The translations under genes and the position numbers were made by a program. Shown one piece after another: positions 45,601 through 60,600 of a stretch of DNA of 64,000 nucleotides. Numbering within the stretch: the stretch's first letter is position 1; each line of letters starts with the position of its first letter. The notes under the pieces were generated by a model that searched no databases, had not been told where the DNA came from, and worked only from the letters and a program-made list of their open reading frames with translations. The stretch is from Arenicola marina (lineage: Eukaryota > Annelida > Polychaeta > Arenicolidae), in NCBI GenBank assembly GCA_964019135.1, contig OZ025252.1, positions 44,118,959 through 44,182,958 of the forward strand. Direction: 5' to 3'.

Positions 45601-48600
45601 CTGCTACACCATTGTGGTGCTCTGTTTCAAATATAAAGCTGCACAAAACATAAAAAAATGGGTTAAAACAAGATATTAAAACACAAGCAGCATCTCTTGG
45701 GGCTCACATAATCAAGCTGAAACTTAAATGTTAACTATGATAATAATAATAATAACAAGACAGCCGTAGGCTGAGGTACTGACAGAAGTGACTTCATCTT
45801 CAGATCACCGTTTATGCGCCGAAAATATGGTACAGGCGATGACATGCAGAAACACATATACTATAAGCTGATTTTGCCTCATGCTGACTACATGATGCCT
45901 TCAGTGGGCATATTGGGTTAAACAGCTCCTTGAACGAACAACGTGGGCTAAATAGCGCTATAAACGGGCGAATTGGAATAATTACGGCCTTTAGCGGCCA
46001 ATTTGGGCTAAATATGGCCAAAATGGCCAATTTGGGATCAATAATGCCGATATCCGAAGGCGTCCTAGCCCACACTGCCCACTGAAAGCCGTATTGGGCT
46101 CGCTGAAAGCGCATTTTGGCCCAAATTGGACCTCTACAATGCGGATGCTGGAATAGCACAATCTAACGGCTGCTGTTCAACGCCGGCTGTTTTCCCATAT
46201 AGAGGGCGCCATTTTGAGTGAATTCGGCCAAATCCCGACTTTCTACGTGTGCTTGGTCCCGCCCTAATGCCTGTTCTCGGACTCATCATTGCTAAATTAC
46301 GGAGCCCTCCAGCGTCAAAACTAAGCGTGCTAGGCTAGAAGCGAATGCGGATTCCTCACCAAAGTCGACGTTTGCCCGTCCTTTCAAACCAGTCCCGACT
46401 CTCTTGCGTCGCTATTAAGGAAACGGCGGCCATCGCAAAGCAGAGGCATTGCCGGTCGATATCGCCGTTGACTCATAATGGGAGCTTCAGCAAAAGGGGG
46501 GTGCACCTTTTGCGGCGCCATGGTTCCCAGACTAAGCACACGACGTCAATTCTGAGCGCACGTATGTTCGGAGATAGTTCGGCCTTACTAAGTGCCGTAA
46601 AGATCGCAGCTCTACCTTGCTTTTCTGATTTTTGATGAATTTTCCAATTTGGCCAGAATCTCTATACTTTATCATTGGGCTTAGTTCCGTTACCATAGAA
46701 ACGTCAACGTGACGTCACATGACGTCACTGATGCTCACCAAAAATGAACAATTTGGCTTCTAAATTCCCATGTTACCTGCTTATATACTTACAGTGATGG
46801 TAGCTAGTGCCTAACTAGGCGTAAATGAAACGATTTTGCAATTACGTCGGGTAATGTAAACTTGGGCGTCATTTTTGACGCACACGTTTCAGTACCGCAA
46901 AAAAAGTTACGCATGGCACCAGTTGTGCCTTAGTATGAGGTATAACGTCAAATCAACCGGAAGTCGCTGTGACGTATTATAGCCGAGGAATGGCCTTCAA
47001 CAAATTAAGATGTCATCACGTCATGGTGACGTCATGGCATGACGCACGACAACGTCCAAATATCTAAACACAAACATTTGTGCCCTCAATCCAAAACGTT
47101 CATTAGAACGGCGGTAGGACTGTTAGTCCTTCAGATATAAGTTCACCCAATTTCCGAAAATTGCTATTGTTCACCATTGCGGATAAATGAAAAACGAGCA
47201 GACGAAGAAAAGACTCTGCAGCTAAGATGAGAAGGATAATAATGCTTTACTGCCAATAGTAATCTGGAGACATATCTACCCTACCATTATGCGCAAAGAT
47301 CGAAGGTCTAGCTAGTTTTTCTGATATTTGACGAATTTGCTAAGTTAGAGGGAATTTGTATACTTTATCATTGGGAAAAATTTCGGTTGCCATGGAAACG
47401 AAACTGAGACTAACCTTTGCCGTCAGCTTACCCTGAGTCTCTTGTACACGTCCAGATCTCGCACCGAGGTAAAGCAAAGTGAGATTGCATAACCGGAAGT
47501 ACGTCATATTGAAGGAAGTTTGATTATCTCCATAGGGTCCCATGTTAAACGCGTTCGACTATATACCGAAAAGTGACAAGGCTATGTCGCCGTGTTTATA
47601 GTTAATGACTCATCCTACTACTATCTATCAACAACTGAAAACATAGAGCGTTGGCTTCAATAGGACGCCCGTGGGAGCCCCTGCAAGCCCCAAAAATCCC
47701 TATCTTTCACAATAGGGGAATGTTCAAAAAAATCCTGTGACGTCAGTTCTTATCCGAATTCCATCTAGTAAGGACCATGGTTACTGGGTACCTTGTTTAA
47801 CCAACGAAAAAAATCCGAAACTGTTTGATGCAGGCACCTATGAAATACGGGGCAAACAAAATTTCCCCAGCCTGAGAGATTGAGGGCTTTAACATGGCAG
47901 GTCCCATAGGGAATTGCCGTCACCCCTGGAACCGGAAGTAAGATTGGAACATATTGTTTTTATTATTCTGCTGAACTAGGAATCTTTTTGCCTACCATAT
48001 GGCGCCATTTTTGTATTTTTAGCATTTTTTTCCGATTTTTGACGATTTTTTGTATGTACCAAAAGTGACGTCATCCTGACGTCATATGACCCATGCGAAA
48101 AATCTCAGATTTCACAGGGGCTAATTTCATTTATATTTTTATGAGAGGCCAGAACACCAGAGTGATATCTTTAACCTAAAGTGGTCAAATCGCAGCACAA
48201 CCGTTTAAGGTCATCTTTGGCGTTTTTCGGAAAACATAAAACGTCATGTAGCTCGAAAATGAGTATGACGCGTCAAAAAGTGATCAACGGCTGAAAGATG
48301 CGCCTTAAATAGTAGCACATTCTGAAACTTACCCGAAGTCTCTAGACCTAATATTAAGGGAGATAGACGCGTTCTTAACTTTTTTTTCAAAAAATCGCTG
48401 TGACCTTGACCTTTGACCTACATATGCCAATAACGAACTTAGCCGAGCTATTTCATATATCTATCACTTGGTGAACTTTGACAACCGTAACTCTAACCAT
48501 GCGCCCTAGATCGAGCGCAAAAACAAACAAACAAAAAAACAAATAAATAAATAAATAAATTTACAAACCGAACATAGCAGTATACTGACAGAAGTTTTCA

Positions 48601-51600
48601 ACTTCTGTCAGTAATAATACTAGAAAGTTAGTAAAGCAAGTCCCTGGCAATTTGTAATAGAATACCGATATTATCGAATGTATTTGAAACCAAACAAATA
48701 TAATTTAAAGACCACTGTTGAACGATTGTATCGGGGTAACGTACCTATAGAAGATGTTGTTTATCTGCTTTCTGATGTACGCTCTTAATCCCAGGAACTT
48801 CCCGTATATTCGATGTAGAATCGTTTTTAAGAAATCCCGTTCTCTGGGGTCCTCACTGTCGAACAGCTCGAGCAGCTAGAAGCAAAATGCATCAATATAT
48901 TGAAGAGCCCTGCATAATTATAAGACCAAGGTTAAACTAACATGTTCAGCAATCTACACTTGCCGATTAGAGATTAGAGGGGGGGGGGTTACTATTATGT
49001 ATCTATGCATTATATAGGCGGGTTACTGTGAATGTTTGTATTGATAGAAATGCCCTACGTACTATATGTCTGAGGCAATTTAGTACAATAAACATACTGT
49101 TACTGGTCAAAGAACGTGTTGAAAGCGCTGAAGCGCTGTTTCTTACCTGCAATACAAAACCTTGGTCTATGTACCGCTTGGCCGTGTTGGGCTGAAAGTC
49201 AGGAGACTCGAGAAACCGCAGGAAGTACTCATACACCAGCTGCAAAACAGATACAACAGGAGACGTGTAGCAATTATGCATAGCAAACACCAGGTTAATC
49301 CAATTAAATTATACTGAAGAATACCACAAAAAGGTAAATGCTAAACCGCTTCACGAGGTCATTGATGTGCACCCTTTGCCCTTGCACTGCCTTAACCATC
49401 CTAACTACAAATTCATGGTCATCACAGATCCTAACATCACTGACATCACCTAATAAAAATGGGTTACACCCATTTTGTTTTTTATTCTACAGTCGATATA
49501 TTTCTGCTGATGTGACATTGTACTGTAGTAGTAAAAAATACGGTACTTATGACTGGGTACACAAGCACCGCTTTTTACAATGATAAGTCTGTATGGTTTA
49601 AACGCGTATGGTTGGTTTCATTACATCCGCACGGATGTACAATGTCCACCCAAGCCTCTATGCCAAGTCACACCGTTCTCACACTGCGCATACCGCTCAG
49701 GACCTGGGGCCGTGTTCATAATCCCCACTTAGGCTACGCCACTAGACTTAGCGCTAAGTGGAAGATTTGTCGAGCGATTATCAGGTTCAAAATACATAAG
49801 TAGTCACTCAAGAAGTGGATCTTCTGAACTAAGAAAGTGCTAAAATTATATTAAAAGAGATTTATTAATTATGAGCACCATCACAACTAGGTGTTTAGGC
49901 TAAAACGAAATGCACTGTTTGTGCGTAACTTATGAGGGGATTATGAATATGGACACGGACAGCACTGCTCAAAATGTGTTACAGGGTTATATCTAAGGCG
50001 CCACGACCAATATGACAGGGTAGTGGGACAAATCCTAGAGCTTGTAGAGCAAACCGCAGCCGCCTATCGCTATACAGGGAGGGGGGAGCGGGGTGGTTAT
50101 GGTTCTGGGTAACTATCTGACACAACAAGTTGGATGGCTACACTGCTACAAACGGAGGACACCTGGCTGTCATACGTGAAAGACAAAGGTGCTTTCACTC
50201 AGGGGACGTAAGTTCATGTAACCCAATTTGATGGGCAAGTGTAAAATCAATTACTTTCTCTCGCTGAGAGCTCGATATTTTATTTATTAAACCAGGACAA
50301 ACACATCGATCGATCCACACGCCTGATCGACTAAGTAATATCCTGGTGGACACACGATAAAACCAAGACGCTGCACTCGAAATCTCGTTAGGAACGCCGA
50401 GATACGTCAAATTACATGTATACCGAATATATATAACTCGCTGGAAGACAGGGAATCAACCAATCACCAATAATGTCTTTGTTGCCATGGTCAACCAGTT
50501 TTTGCGCCTTTTGACCTAATTAGTGTGGTGGTCGGGATCCTTCGTTCTACCGGTATGTCGTGTAAGGGTGGAGGGGGGGGGGGAGGGGGGGGGGGAGGAG
50601 GGGGAGGACGGGGACGCGTGAGGAGGAAGGAAAGGGTGGCGTTCACATTAGGCTGTACATTTTCCGGGGGTGAGTTGGATTAACCTGATAAGCTACCGTG
50701 GAGCGCTGGCCTTTTGATAACTGCCTGAGCCAGTCACGGCGCCAGCGGACGCCGACTGTTACAACGGGGCTGCTGCCACCCACATCGATTGACGGGCGCA
50801 TTCAGCCGCCTCTCGTCGACGCCAAACGGATTTTCCTTTTGGGCGAGGGGAGAGCAAGATCTCTCGTGGTTCTGACCCCGCCCTGGACATCGATCGCATA
50901 TAACCAGGAAGGTGGAAACGGCAGTGTGTACAACCCAGCCGTAGTGTAGCGCCGTGTTGGTGAGGTTCCATAAACACACACCAACCCTTATACCCGTATG
51001 GCCACCGTCACTTTACACGGTAGCCTACCTCTACATGACAGAAATTCGACACGCAGGTCAATTTTTTTTTATGTAACAACGTAAATAAGAGAGTCTATCT
51101 AGCGAGACATGCGTCCCGACATGTCATGCCCTGTATTATGCACCCACAAAACTACGTTTTTTTAAGAAAAGAAAGATAGACGACGCCGCTCCCTTCACTT
51201 CGCTTCCCTTCGGTCAGGCGAGCGGTCGGGCGGGCGGGCAGGGTGAGCCTATCAGTGGGTGGGCCATGCCAGCGTCCCTGGGGCTATTTCATTGAGACGA
51301 AACGTTCCGGCGGGATGAGACCACTTAGACTCAGGGCCACGGACACACTCCACTCCTTCCCATCTCACTCGGTAATTGTTGGACAGACTCCCCGACCCGG
51401 TTCCTTAACCCACGCCGCCATTCCCCGAACTCGCGCCCACCACCTCTCTTGCCTTTTCTACCGCTCCCGATTTGCCTGGTACCCCCAGCCTTCCACGCTT
51501 TGCCAAGAATGAGGAGTTTCCAATGCCACCGTGGAGATCTTGTTAGCGAAACGTGTTGGGGGAGGATCAACTTTACAACATGAAAACGTCAGTTGACGAT

Positions 51601-54600
51601 GTCCATTAGGTAGCGTATGTAGTTTGCCCACTTTAAATCCACCCTGTATACCATAATACGGTATACAACAAAGTGGTCAGTGGCTCACGATACCAAGTAG
51701 GACACCCATATGGACCAAAACGGTACAACTGATGCACACTTCCCTGTCAATATCATCCCACCCAATTTTAACGTACATTTACCTCTGTGTGAAAGGGAAA
51801 CTAGCTTTTGGTGTTTTTAAATACTGACAACGACGTATGACCGAACATAAAAAGGGCATCAAACCAACCAGTGGTCGTTTGGGCGTATTGGATGCTCCTC
51901 AACGCACTTCACACACACAATCCGAAAAACAGTCTACGAACATTAAATGGGGTCAGACAAACTCAAGAATGCTCTGTTGGGCACTTCCTTGAAACACACC
52001 AGCGCGGTGAAAGGTAGTGATTTGAGTTTTAAACGCCTCTGGGCACGTTAGATCAGGGTGAAGCGCCGCAGTCACCGCGCAGACGCACCCTACTTAATCC
52101 TTAACAGGGACAGATAAATCAGCACGGTGGCCTCAAATCTAATGGACTTTGAACGAGTAATAAAAAGCCATCAAAATTTCGAAAACATAATTCAAACGAT
52201 TTTTCACCCAATATGAACTCGGGGTACGTAAAAAAAAAAAAAAAACATCATGAGATACGCTGCTTCTGAAGCTCCTTCGAGTGTGTACTTCAGCATAGAG
52301 CGGGTCCACAGAGCGGTTGTACACCACCGCTGAGGGCCGAGAGACAGTTATAACCACGAGTCGACCCAACCTCAAGGCGAACAGACGATAATATACGGTT
52401 TATCCTATCACAGCAGCTTCAATCTCCGGTTAACACTCCCGTCCGCCACTAGTGAGATTTGCTCCTCCGAGGCTTTTTGAGGGGGCAGGTATCCGGAGAG
52501 TCCAGGTGGGACGGACCACTGGCTCTGACGTCACCCCCCCCCCCCCCAACCCAACACCCCCAGGCCAGCCGACCACTTAGGCTTCCCGACGGGACGGCAA
52601 CACACGTCCTTGGGCTAGATGAAGGCCCCTAGTCCCCGCGCCCATGGATAGGATTACGTCTCTTCAGCCACATTCCCAGACAGGATTACGACAATATTTA
52701 TTCAGATATATTCCATATAAATATTGCTACACCTCATCCCGCCATGCGCTGTTTGTAATCATTTCCTAGACATCATTACGGTAATTTTCACACCGAGAGT
52801 ATTTCAGAATTACTCATTTACATTTCAGCTGTTTTAAGATTCCAGACAGGACTACTTATCTTGGTACCGGCAACCCACACAATCTCATTTCCGGACAACA
52901 CAACATCTTTGGTAAACCACTCATAAGGAAGGATTTACGTTAAATTTCAGTCAGCTTCGGCGACACGAAGCCATGTATCTCGGTCAGCACCTGTCAGGGA
53001 GGGATTCCGTTTGAACTCACACGGATCTCGATCTATCTTGGCTACTTACGCATCTTGCGAGGCCGCTTTCGATTTTCCCATACTGTAAGCCGCCCCCTAT
53101 AAAGTCGCCTCTTGGCATATATAACTAACGCTGCAAAAAAACAACACCACCCGTCTTAACTACAGCTCATCTCGAAGGCTCCCTGGACAGCGGCGCTACG
53201 GCCCGTCGCAATACATCCCTGACAGGTCTGCGTCGGTTTTGGGTTTCTCCCCAGGCACGACAGCGGCGCTTGACCTGTTTCCGAGACAGCACCCTATCCT
53301 CCCTTCCTGCCTCTGCCTCTCCCGATCACAGCCTGATCGCATGATAAGCCAAGGTTACGCGGCTCAGACGTGGGGCGGCACGGCACCCTCATCGATTCCG
53401 GGGCCCAAACCACGAGCCGTGTGTGACTTATCGATCGCTACATCTGTCCAAAACAACGCAATTATCCATTGCGTATTGAATAGCTTGGACATACAAAATG
53501 CATTTAAATGAGGTGGCCGGGAGAGTTCAAACACGGGTCAACATATTCAGCGCTTATTGACTGATGTCTGCATACACCCCTACCCATACCCCAGTCTGCC
53601 CTTCACCACAGGGAGGAGCGATATGATACAGCAGATTGTAATCTGTGATTAGGCCTCACAATATGTCAAATAGGGGGCGGGGGGTCTGGTCAAGGTGCTG
53701 TACAAACAACTGTAATCGGATTTCTCGTGCACCTGTAGATAAACCGAGAACATCCGACCCATGACGCCAGCGACCAATCAAAATCGCGATTGAACCAGCA
53801 ATGATGTTGAAGGGTGTCGCACGGATCCTTTATCAATGTTTACTGCGGTATCGCTCACATATTACTCACGCCTAGAATTTATTACAGCAATCACTTTCGT
53901 GGGCCCTAACATGGGAAAGGGACCTTTGAATATGGTGGACTGCCCTCGTTTACTGACCACCATTGGATGACCAGGCGGTTGGCCCGTTAGACCACACGGG
54001 TTCGGTGGGGGTACAATTGGGAAACCTACGGAGTCATGCTCGTGAGCGAGTTTCACCCCGCGAAGATGATAGAAGTGAAGGAAAACTTTCAGTCTGACAG
54101 TTTTCCTGCCTTTTCCGACGGGGAAGAGGATTGATGTTTGACCTCACCGGATAACGAGGTAGAGGACGCGTGAAGCACTCCTCGGAAACGTACTCAAAAG
54201 ATCCATCCCGTGTCGGGGGATGTAAACAAAATGTAACATTATTTTATCATTAAGTATCGAACGTCCCTTAAGACAGGATGACGAAATGGGATATTTAACA
54301 TCTGTGACAGAAGTCCAATGTCTTCCTTAACAGGCTGAAGGGCAGAATGGATGGATGGATTGCGGGTTTTAGGCCACCTTATGGCACATATGGGCTAAAC
54401 CGGACCACTCAACAGGCTAAAAATCAAGGTGGCTTCCTATTCTACAGACATGGAAGGTTCAAAACAACAAGTACATTGACAAGGACACCAAAAGAGCGCC
54501 ACAATAGACAGCAAGAAGGGGCTGAGATTGACACAAGAGCACCAAGAATGTTACCACAAGAACGCCTAGATTGACAGTAGAAGGGCGTCGAAATTTGTCA

Positions 54601-57600
54601 CCACAAGGGTGCCTAGATTCACACCACAGGGGTACCTAGATTCACACTACAATCGTGCCTAGATTCACACCAGAATGGTGCTTAGATTCACACCACAAGT
54701 GCCTAGATTCACACCAGAATGGTGCTTAGATTCACACCACAAGTGCCTAGATTCACACCAGAATGGTGCTTAGATTCACACCAAAAGAGTGCCTAGATTC
54801 AGACCACAATGGTGCCTAGATTCACCACAATGGTGCCTAGATTCACCACAATGGTGCAGATTCACACCACAATGGTGCCTAGATTCACACCACAAGACTG
54901 CCTAGATTCAGACCACAAGAATCCCGAGATTCACACCACAAGGGTGCCTAGATTCACACCACAAGGTTGCCCTGATTCACACCACAAGGGTGCCTAGATT
55001 CACACTATAATGGTGCCTAGATTCTCACAAGGGTGCCTAGATTCACACCACAAGGGTGCCTAGATTCACACCACAAGGGTGCCTAGATTCACACCACAAG
55101 GGTGCCTAGATTCACACCACAATGGTGCCTAGATTCACACCACAAGGACGCCGAGATTGACAGATTTACAAATGCGTCCAGACACAATGCATCAAGCGTC
55201 TGACATCACAAAGGCGTTGAGCAAAACGTGCCTAAAGTTCAGACAAAACCGGCCCAACTATAGTAACAAGAATAAACAAACTAATAGTTTAGCACATGGT
55301 TTAAAACGTATCTGAGGTGATGGGTACCATGTATTTTCCAGCGTTGGGGCGACGCTGGCAAATTTGGCGACGTACAATTTGAGAAACAGTCATGTCCGTT
55401 TGCCCATTCTCTTTTGAGTATAAAAAATCCATCAGCCCACCCAGCGTCAAAATCAGACAATAAAGCACAATAGACTGTGTAATGACCTTCAGTATATCCA
55501 TTCCACACCAAAAAAACTGTTTTGACCATATGCAACCCAACTTTATCGTAACTGAGACATACTACAATATAATAGATACAGGTTAGCTATTTCTATTACA
55601 TAGAACAAAATCTGTCATATATTAACGCATCTCTGTAATATGATTCCCTGCGTTATATGACCTCATCAGCTAGTCCCACAGTATAAAGCAGCGACCATTG
55701 TAGTTGCAGAGACGACATGTAAGCCCTGTTGGCCGCCAGTTAGTAAGTTAGTTACCTGTAGGTGCGGCCAGGCCGCTTCCAACGTGGGCTCGTCCTCCTC
55801 TGGATCAAACTCAGCCCCACTGGGGTTGGAGGACGGTGGCAATGCCCGGAACAAGTTGTATGCAAACTGGAAAAAAAAGAACACATATACTAATTGACAT
55901 TTAATAAGCCTTGCATTAAGAACAAAACAACAATAGCAAAACGTGATATGATCATCCTGAGACATTAGTTTTAATGAGAGATTACAGATCTCCAAGTAGA
56001 GGGCTTGATCAGCATTTCAGGGTCTTGTCAAGGTGAATCTTGTCTGGACTAAAGTGGAGCATTTGGGGGGCACTAATTTTCTAAACGTCCTCCATTCCTA
56101 ACATTTATAGGATTTTGCGCTGCAGATTTGTCTGATTTTTATTTGATATGGGTGGGATTAACAGCACTTTCAGCATGTAAGGCTACATTGTGCCATGTTT
56201 TATCTGACGGTTGAAGCGAAGTTGCTATGGTTATGACTAGGATCCTCCATCAAGCAGAAGTTAATCTCACAACAGCACAAACTTTTTTTTCTCTCCACTG
56301 CCGAACAACAGTTCACATATCCTCATTTCATACATTTCACAGGAAGCAAAGGAACATACCATATTAATGGCCTCTGGATATATGGCATCAGTGACGACGC
56401 CCCTGTTTTGTGATACATATTCCACCAGTTCGTTAAGAGCAGCTCTCTTAACTTCCTTGAATTTGAGGTCACTCAATGGATCCTGAACAAAGTCAAACAG
56501 CACCATACACTGACGCAACTTCTGGATGAAGAGATCCTCCCGCTCCCCAGGGGTGGCATCTGCAACAAGGCAACACAGATATGGCAATGACAATGGTCTT
56601 GATATATAAGACAATACTGTACAGATATGGTAATAACAATGGTCTTTATTTAATCTTGTACCAAAACCAAAATACAGGAAACCAAATGATAACTATCAGT
56701 CAAGCCAACTCTGCAAGTTGCTGGCAAGGTTAAATGTCAATAAGGCACAGATGTGCAATTTTAAAATTTATACATATAAACATTCCAAATGTATAATATA
56801 TAGTTATTTGTACTTTATATAAGCCAAAAACAGACCAGTACCTTTAAGGAGAGGCAGTTTTTGCAATTCTCGATTCTTCGTCAGATTAAACCTTGATGAG
56901 TTCTGACGTTTGTCTTTTTTAATTGTTGGAACCCCTGCCATTGGCTTTATCTTTGTCAACGCAGTAGTGGGAGGGTGATCCTGATTTGATGCTGCCTTTT
57001 TCTTCTGAAAAAAGAACATAGATTTCACATATTACTGTTGACATATGACCATGCATTGTTATCACAATATGTCAATAGACATAGACAATATGTCAATAAA
57101 CAAGATGTTGTCTTGCACCTAAATTGAGTAACATCTAGTACAATTTTAAATATTACATATTTCTCCCAATCAGTCTGTAATTCCATCAGATGTATAATGA
57201 TTGATCATATTTGTGGATAGATGCATATAACAGCTAAATATGTCCAAGAAACCAACTGACACAAGAAAGAAAGATCTGTGTAAAAACCTTTATCACAACA
57301 TAAATTACATACTTTATCTTCACAGAAAGGCAATAGGTACATGTTATGGATTTAGATAGCCAAAACAAACCAATGATGTTTCAGATTTAAAGGAAACACA
57401 TGGCACAGTAGGATGCAATTACAAAGCACACTGTCATACAACTGTTGTCTTGTAATGTAAAGAAGTCTCCAAGCCTGTTGTAAGATGCTTTACCATATAA
57501 AAGTATGTTATAACATTTAGAATGAAATTAACTATTTTTTTCTTTCAGGTCCTTTTGTGCAAATGAAGGGCTGAGATATGTCCACGGACCACAAAATTGG

Positions 57601-60600
57601 GTTTGATGAAGTATGCCCCAGATGCGGGAGCTAATAAGTGAACCCATGACTTCTTGATGTTCAGCTCAGCCAATTTAAGAACTGACTTTGGGAAATTCAA
57701 GGTTGAAGCATTAAAATATTGATCGTATTCTCTGCACAAAAGAATCCTGGGGGATAAAAGGAATTAAGCAAGTGGGAAGGTCTGTAGACTTTGTCTCAGC
57801 ATTTAGCTTGCTGTCAGCTGTTAGTTACTCTTGTGATATCATGATTTGCCATTGATTATCCTTGTTCTCAGTCACAGTTACATTTGACAGGCCACATTGC
57901 TGGTGTCATATTGATGTTATATGACACAGATGGGAAGAGATCTGCTTGACTGTATCTGGTGTTAAGTCAGTTTCTTAGCCAGTGCTAACTGAAATGGAAT
58001 GATGTTTTAGGCAGCTTTGGCGCGAACAAGGGCTAAACTGGGCCAAGAAACCCCCTGGGACAATGAATTGATAAGGATGAAACATGTCCAAGAGTAGGCG
58101 CCTTGGCCTTGATTTAAACCCAGAAATGTGATCTGCGGTCTAGCCTACAACACACTAACTCCAGGGAGGGGGAGCCTCTCTTAGCCAGCACTTAAACAAG
58201 GCTCTGATACCATCTGCAAGGAAAAATGTATAGAGAGGACATTTTCTACTTCACTGACCACCAGTTACGGAATGCTACCAGTGGACCTGAAGTATATTTT
58301 TATCTATAAAAAGATTAGGTCTATAAGGATATAGTTATTTATGATATGTATCATAATAATATACTATAATTATAATATATGTATCTTGATTCATTTTTAC
58401 AATTTTCATATCATATTTATTAGTAATTTAAAATCATGGGAATGAAATAACTAATTGATAACACATATTGAGGGCCAGTGGACATTAATACATGAGAACC
58501 AAACCCATGTGCTCTTGTATTACCAGCTGAAAATTGGCTGACTGAATGTGCTATGTCCTTAGTAGTGCAGTTTTGTGAGTTTTATTTACGACTGAGAGGA
58601 ATTTACAATACAACAGTTATACTAATGTCTGTCTAACAGCTAATCAGATATTTTACCATCCTGCAAGATTCACTGAAGTGACTAAAATCTTAAGTAATTT
58701 ACTACTTTACTTTAATTGTTATTAAACTTAAAAAGTAAGAGTATAGCCATTATTATCCTTTTACTTTTAGTTATTACTAAATTTACTTATCATGTTGAAT
58801 TAGTACAAAATTATGATTACACTATACTATAGTTTTACATACAGCTTGATGATTACAAATATATAATTAGATGATTTAATCTAGTTCAGCATTAGCCCTT
58901 TAAAAAAATGCATAGGCTTATATTCCCATATTTATGTTTGAGGTTTAAGTAGTGACAATTAATAATACTATCTACAGTCGAAACGGAAACTCTCCAGACA
59001 TCGAAATTTGCAAATTATTTGTTTACTCTACGAGTTGAGGATGAATTCTATGCATATTCCTTACTTATGAACTGGGGCCTGTCTGAATAATTGTTTATCC
59101 GATCTGCAGTTCGATTCCTATCCTTACAATACATGACCTGCCATGCTATTTAATAGAGCAGACGATGTTGTTTTTATCGTTCTCGTGTCAGTCGCGCAAA
59201 TGTAAAGGTCATCCAACTGCCACCTGATTGGTTCAAAATCTAGGTCAGGTTGGCAAAGTCCATCATGTCATTTGACAAGGGTACCGAGGTTGAATGCAAT
59301 GGTTAGGGGTTAATGGTTGATCTGTTGTACCCACTTTTGCAGGAGGCGCAATGAATCTAAGTTTAGCCTCAATTGATACTAAACTGATTTAAAGTTCCCT
59401 CTGGGTCACTTTAGGTATACGTCAATGCTTAAAAACAGAGTTAATGATAAAACACTACAAAGGAATTCAAACCTATGACCCCTTATAAAGATGTAAATGG
59501 TATCACCCAGTGACGTCACAGTAAACAGCGAATGGCGCCATCAAGCCGATCGGCTGCTTCGAAGTGCAGTAAAGCAACATTTGCTTATAGTTTATTTGCA
59601 AGTGTCTCAGGAAACGTAAGTTGATATACACTTATTAGGCCCCGATTTGAAGTTCACACAGAAAGTATTTTTTTCTTCGAATCAGTAAATATTTTCTTGT
59701 AAATGGGAAATTTCATTGTCCGAAGAGCCCTCGTTATGACTATAGTTAATGATTTAGTAAATAGAAAAATATAATATCTTTTCCATAACCAATCTGATAG
59801 ATATTTCTAAAGTATCTTAGTCTTAATTACTATTTGTATCAAGACCTCCATTTATGATATGTGCCTGAAGATATTAACTGCTAATTATATTAAGCTTAGA
59901 TCTAATGTAAAAAAAAAAAAATCATTTCATTCTCCACTGTTATGATTAAGCTTATTAACTTCAAGCAAATAGATCTATGCTGAGATTTCATATAGATCTA
60001 TATCAACCATTACAACGCTTAAACGCTGATGACTAAATTATCATAAGTTGATTGTTTGATAGCATACTTTTGACATATATGTACAAGTTGGGCCAGGCTA
60101 AGGCTAAACATTGCAGCCTAGCATACTCCATAGCCTGGACTGCTGACCATATATTTTGGCAAGAAGTAAATTCTGCTCAACATAATGTATCATGCAGCTT
60201 AACAAGATAACAAAGAGGAAATACTCAAGAGAGGTCATGTTCAGTGCATGAATCTTGGACCTTCAAGATGAAATTGTTCAGTGATTAACCGGACACTAAG
60301 ATCATAATTATGATACTTACAGTGAGTTAACTTCACACACAGAGAGACGCCATATTGAATTCTACTCTGACGTCAATGTCTCCAGAAAACCACTTCAGTC
60401 ATCACTTTCAAGAAATATCTCTTAAGACTTACCTCATTCTCAGCATTTTCAGGTTCTTTCTTCACAGCACTCCCTCCTTTTGTAGTATTCTGAAAACAGG
60501 TATTCGACGCATTTCTATAATATCATCGAACACATCAAAAGGAAACGGCACATCTGACAGCCGGCCAGCAATACCAGAACGTAAACAACACCAGTGGAAT

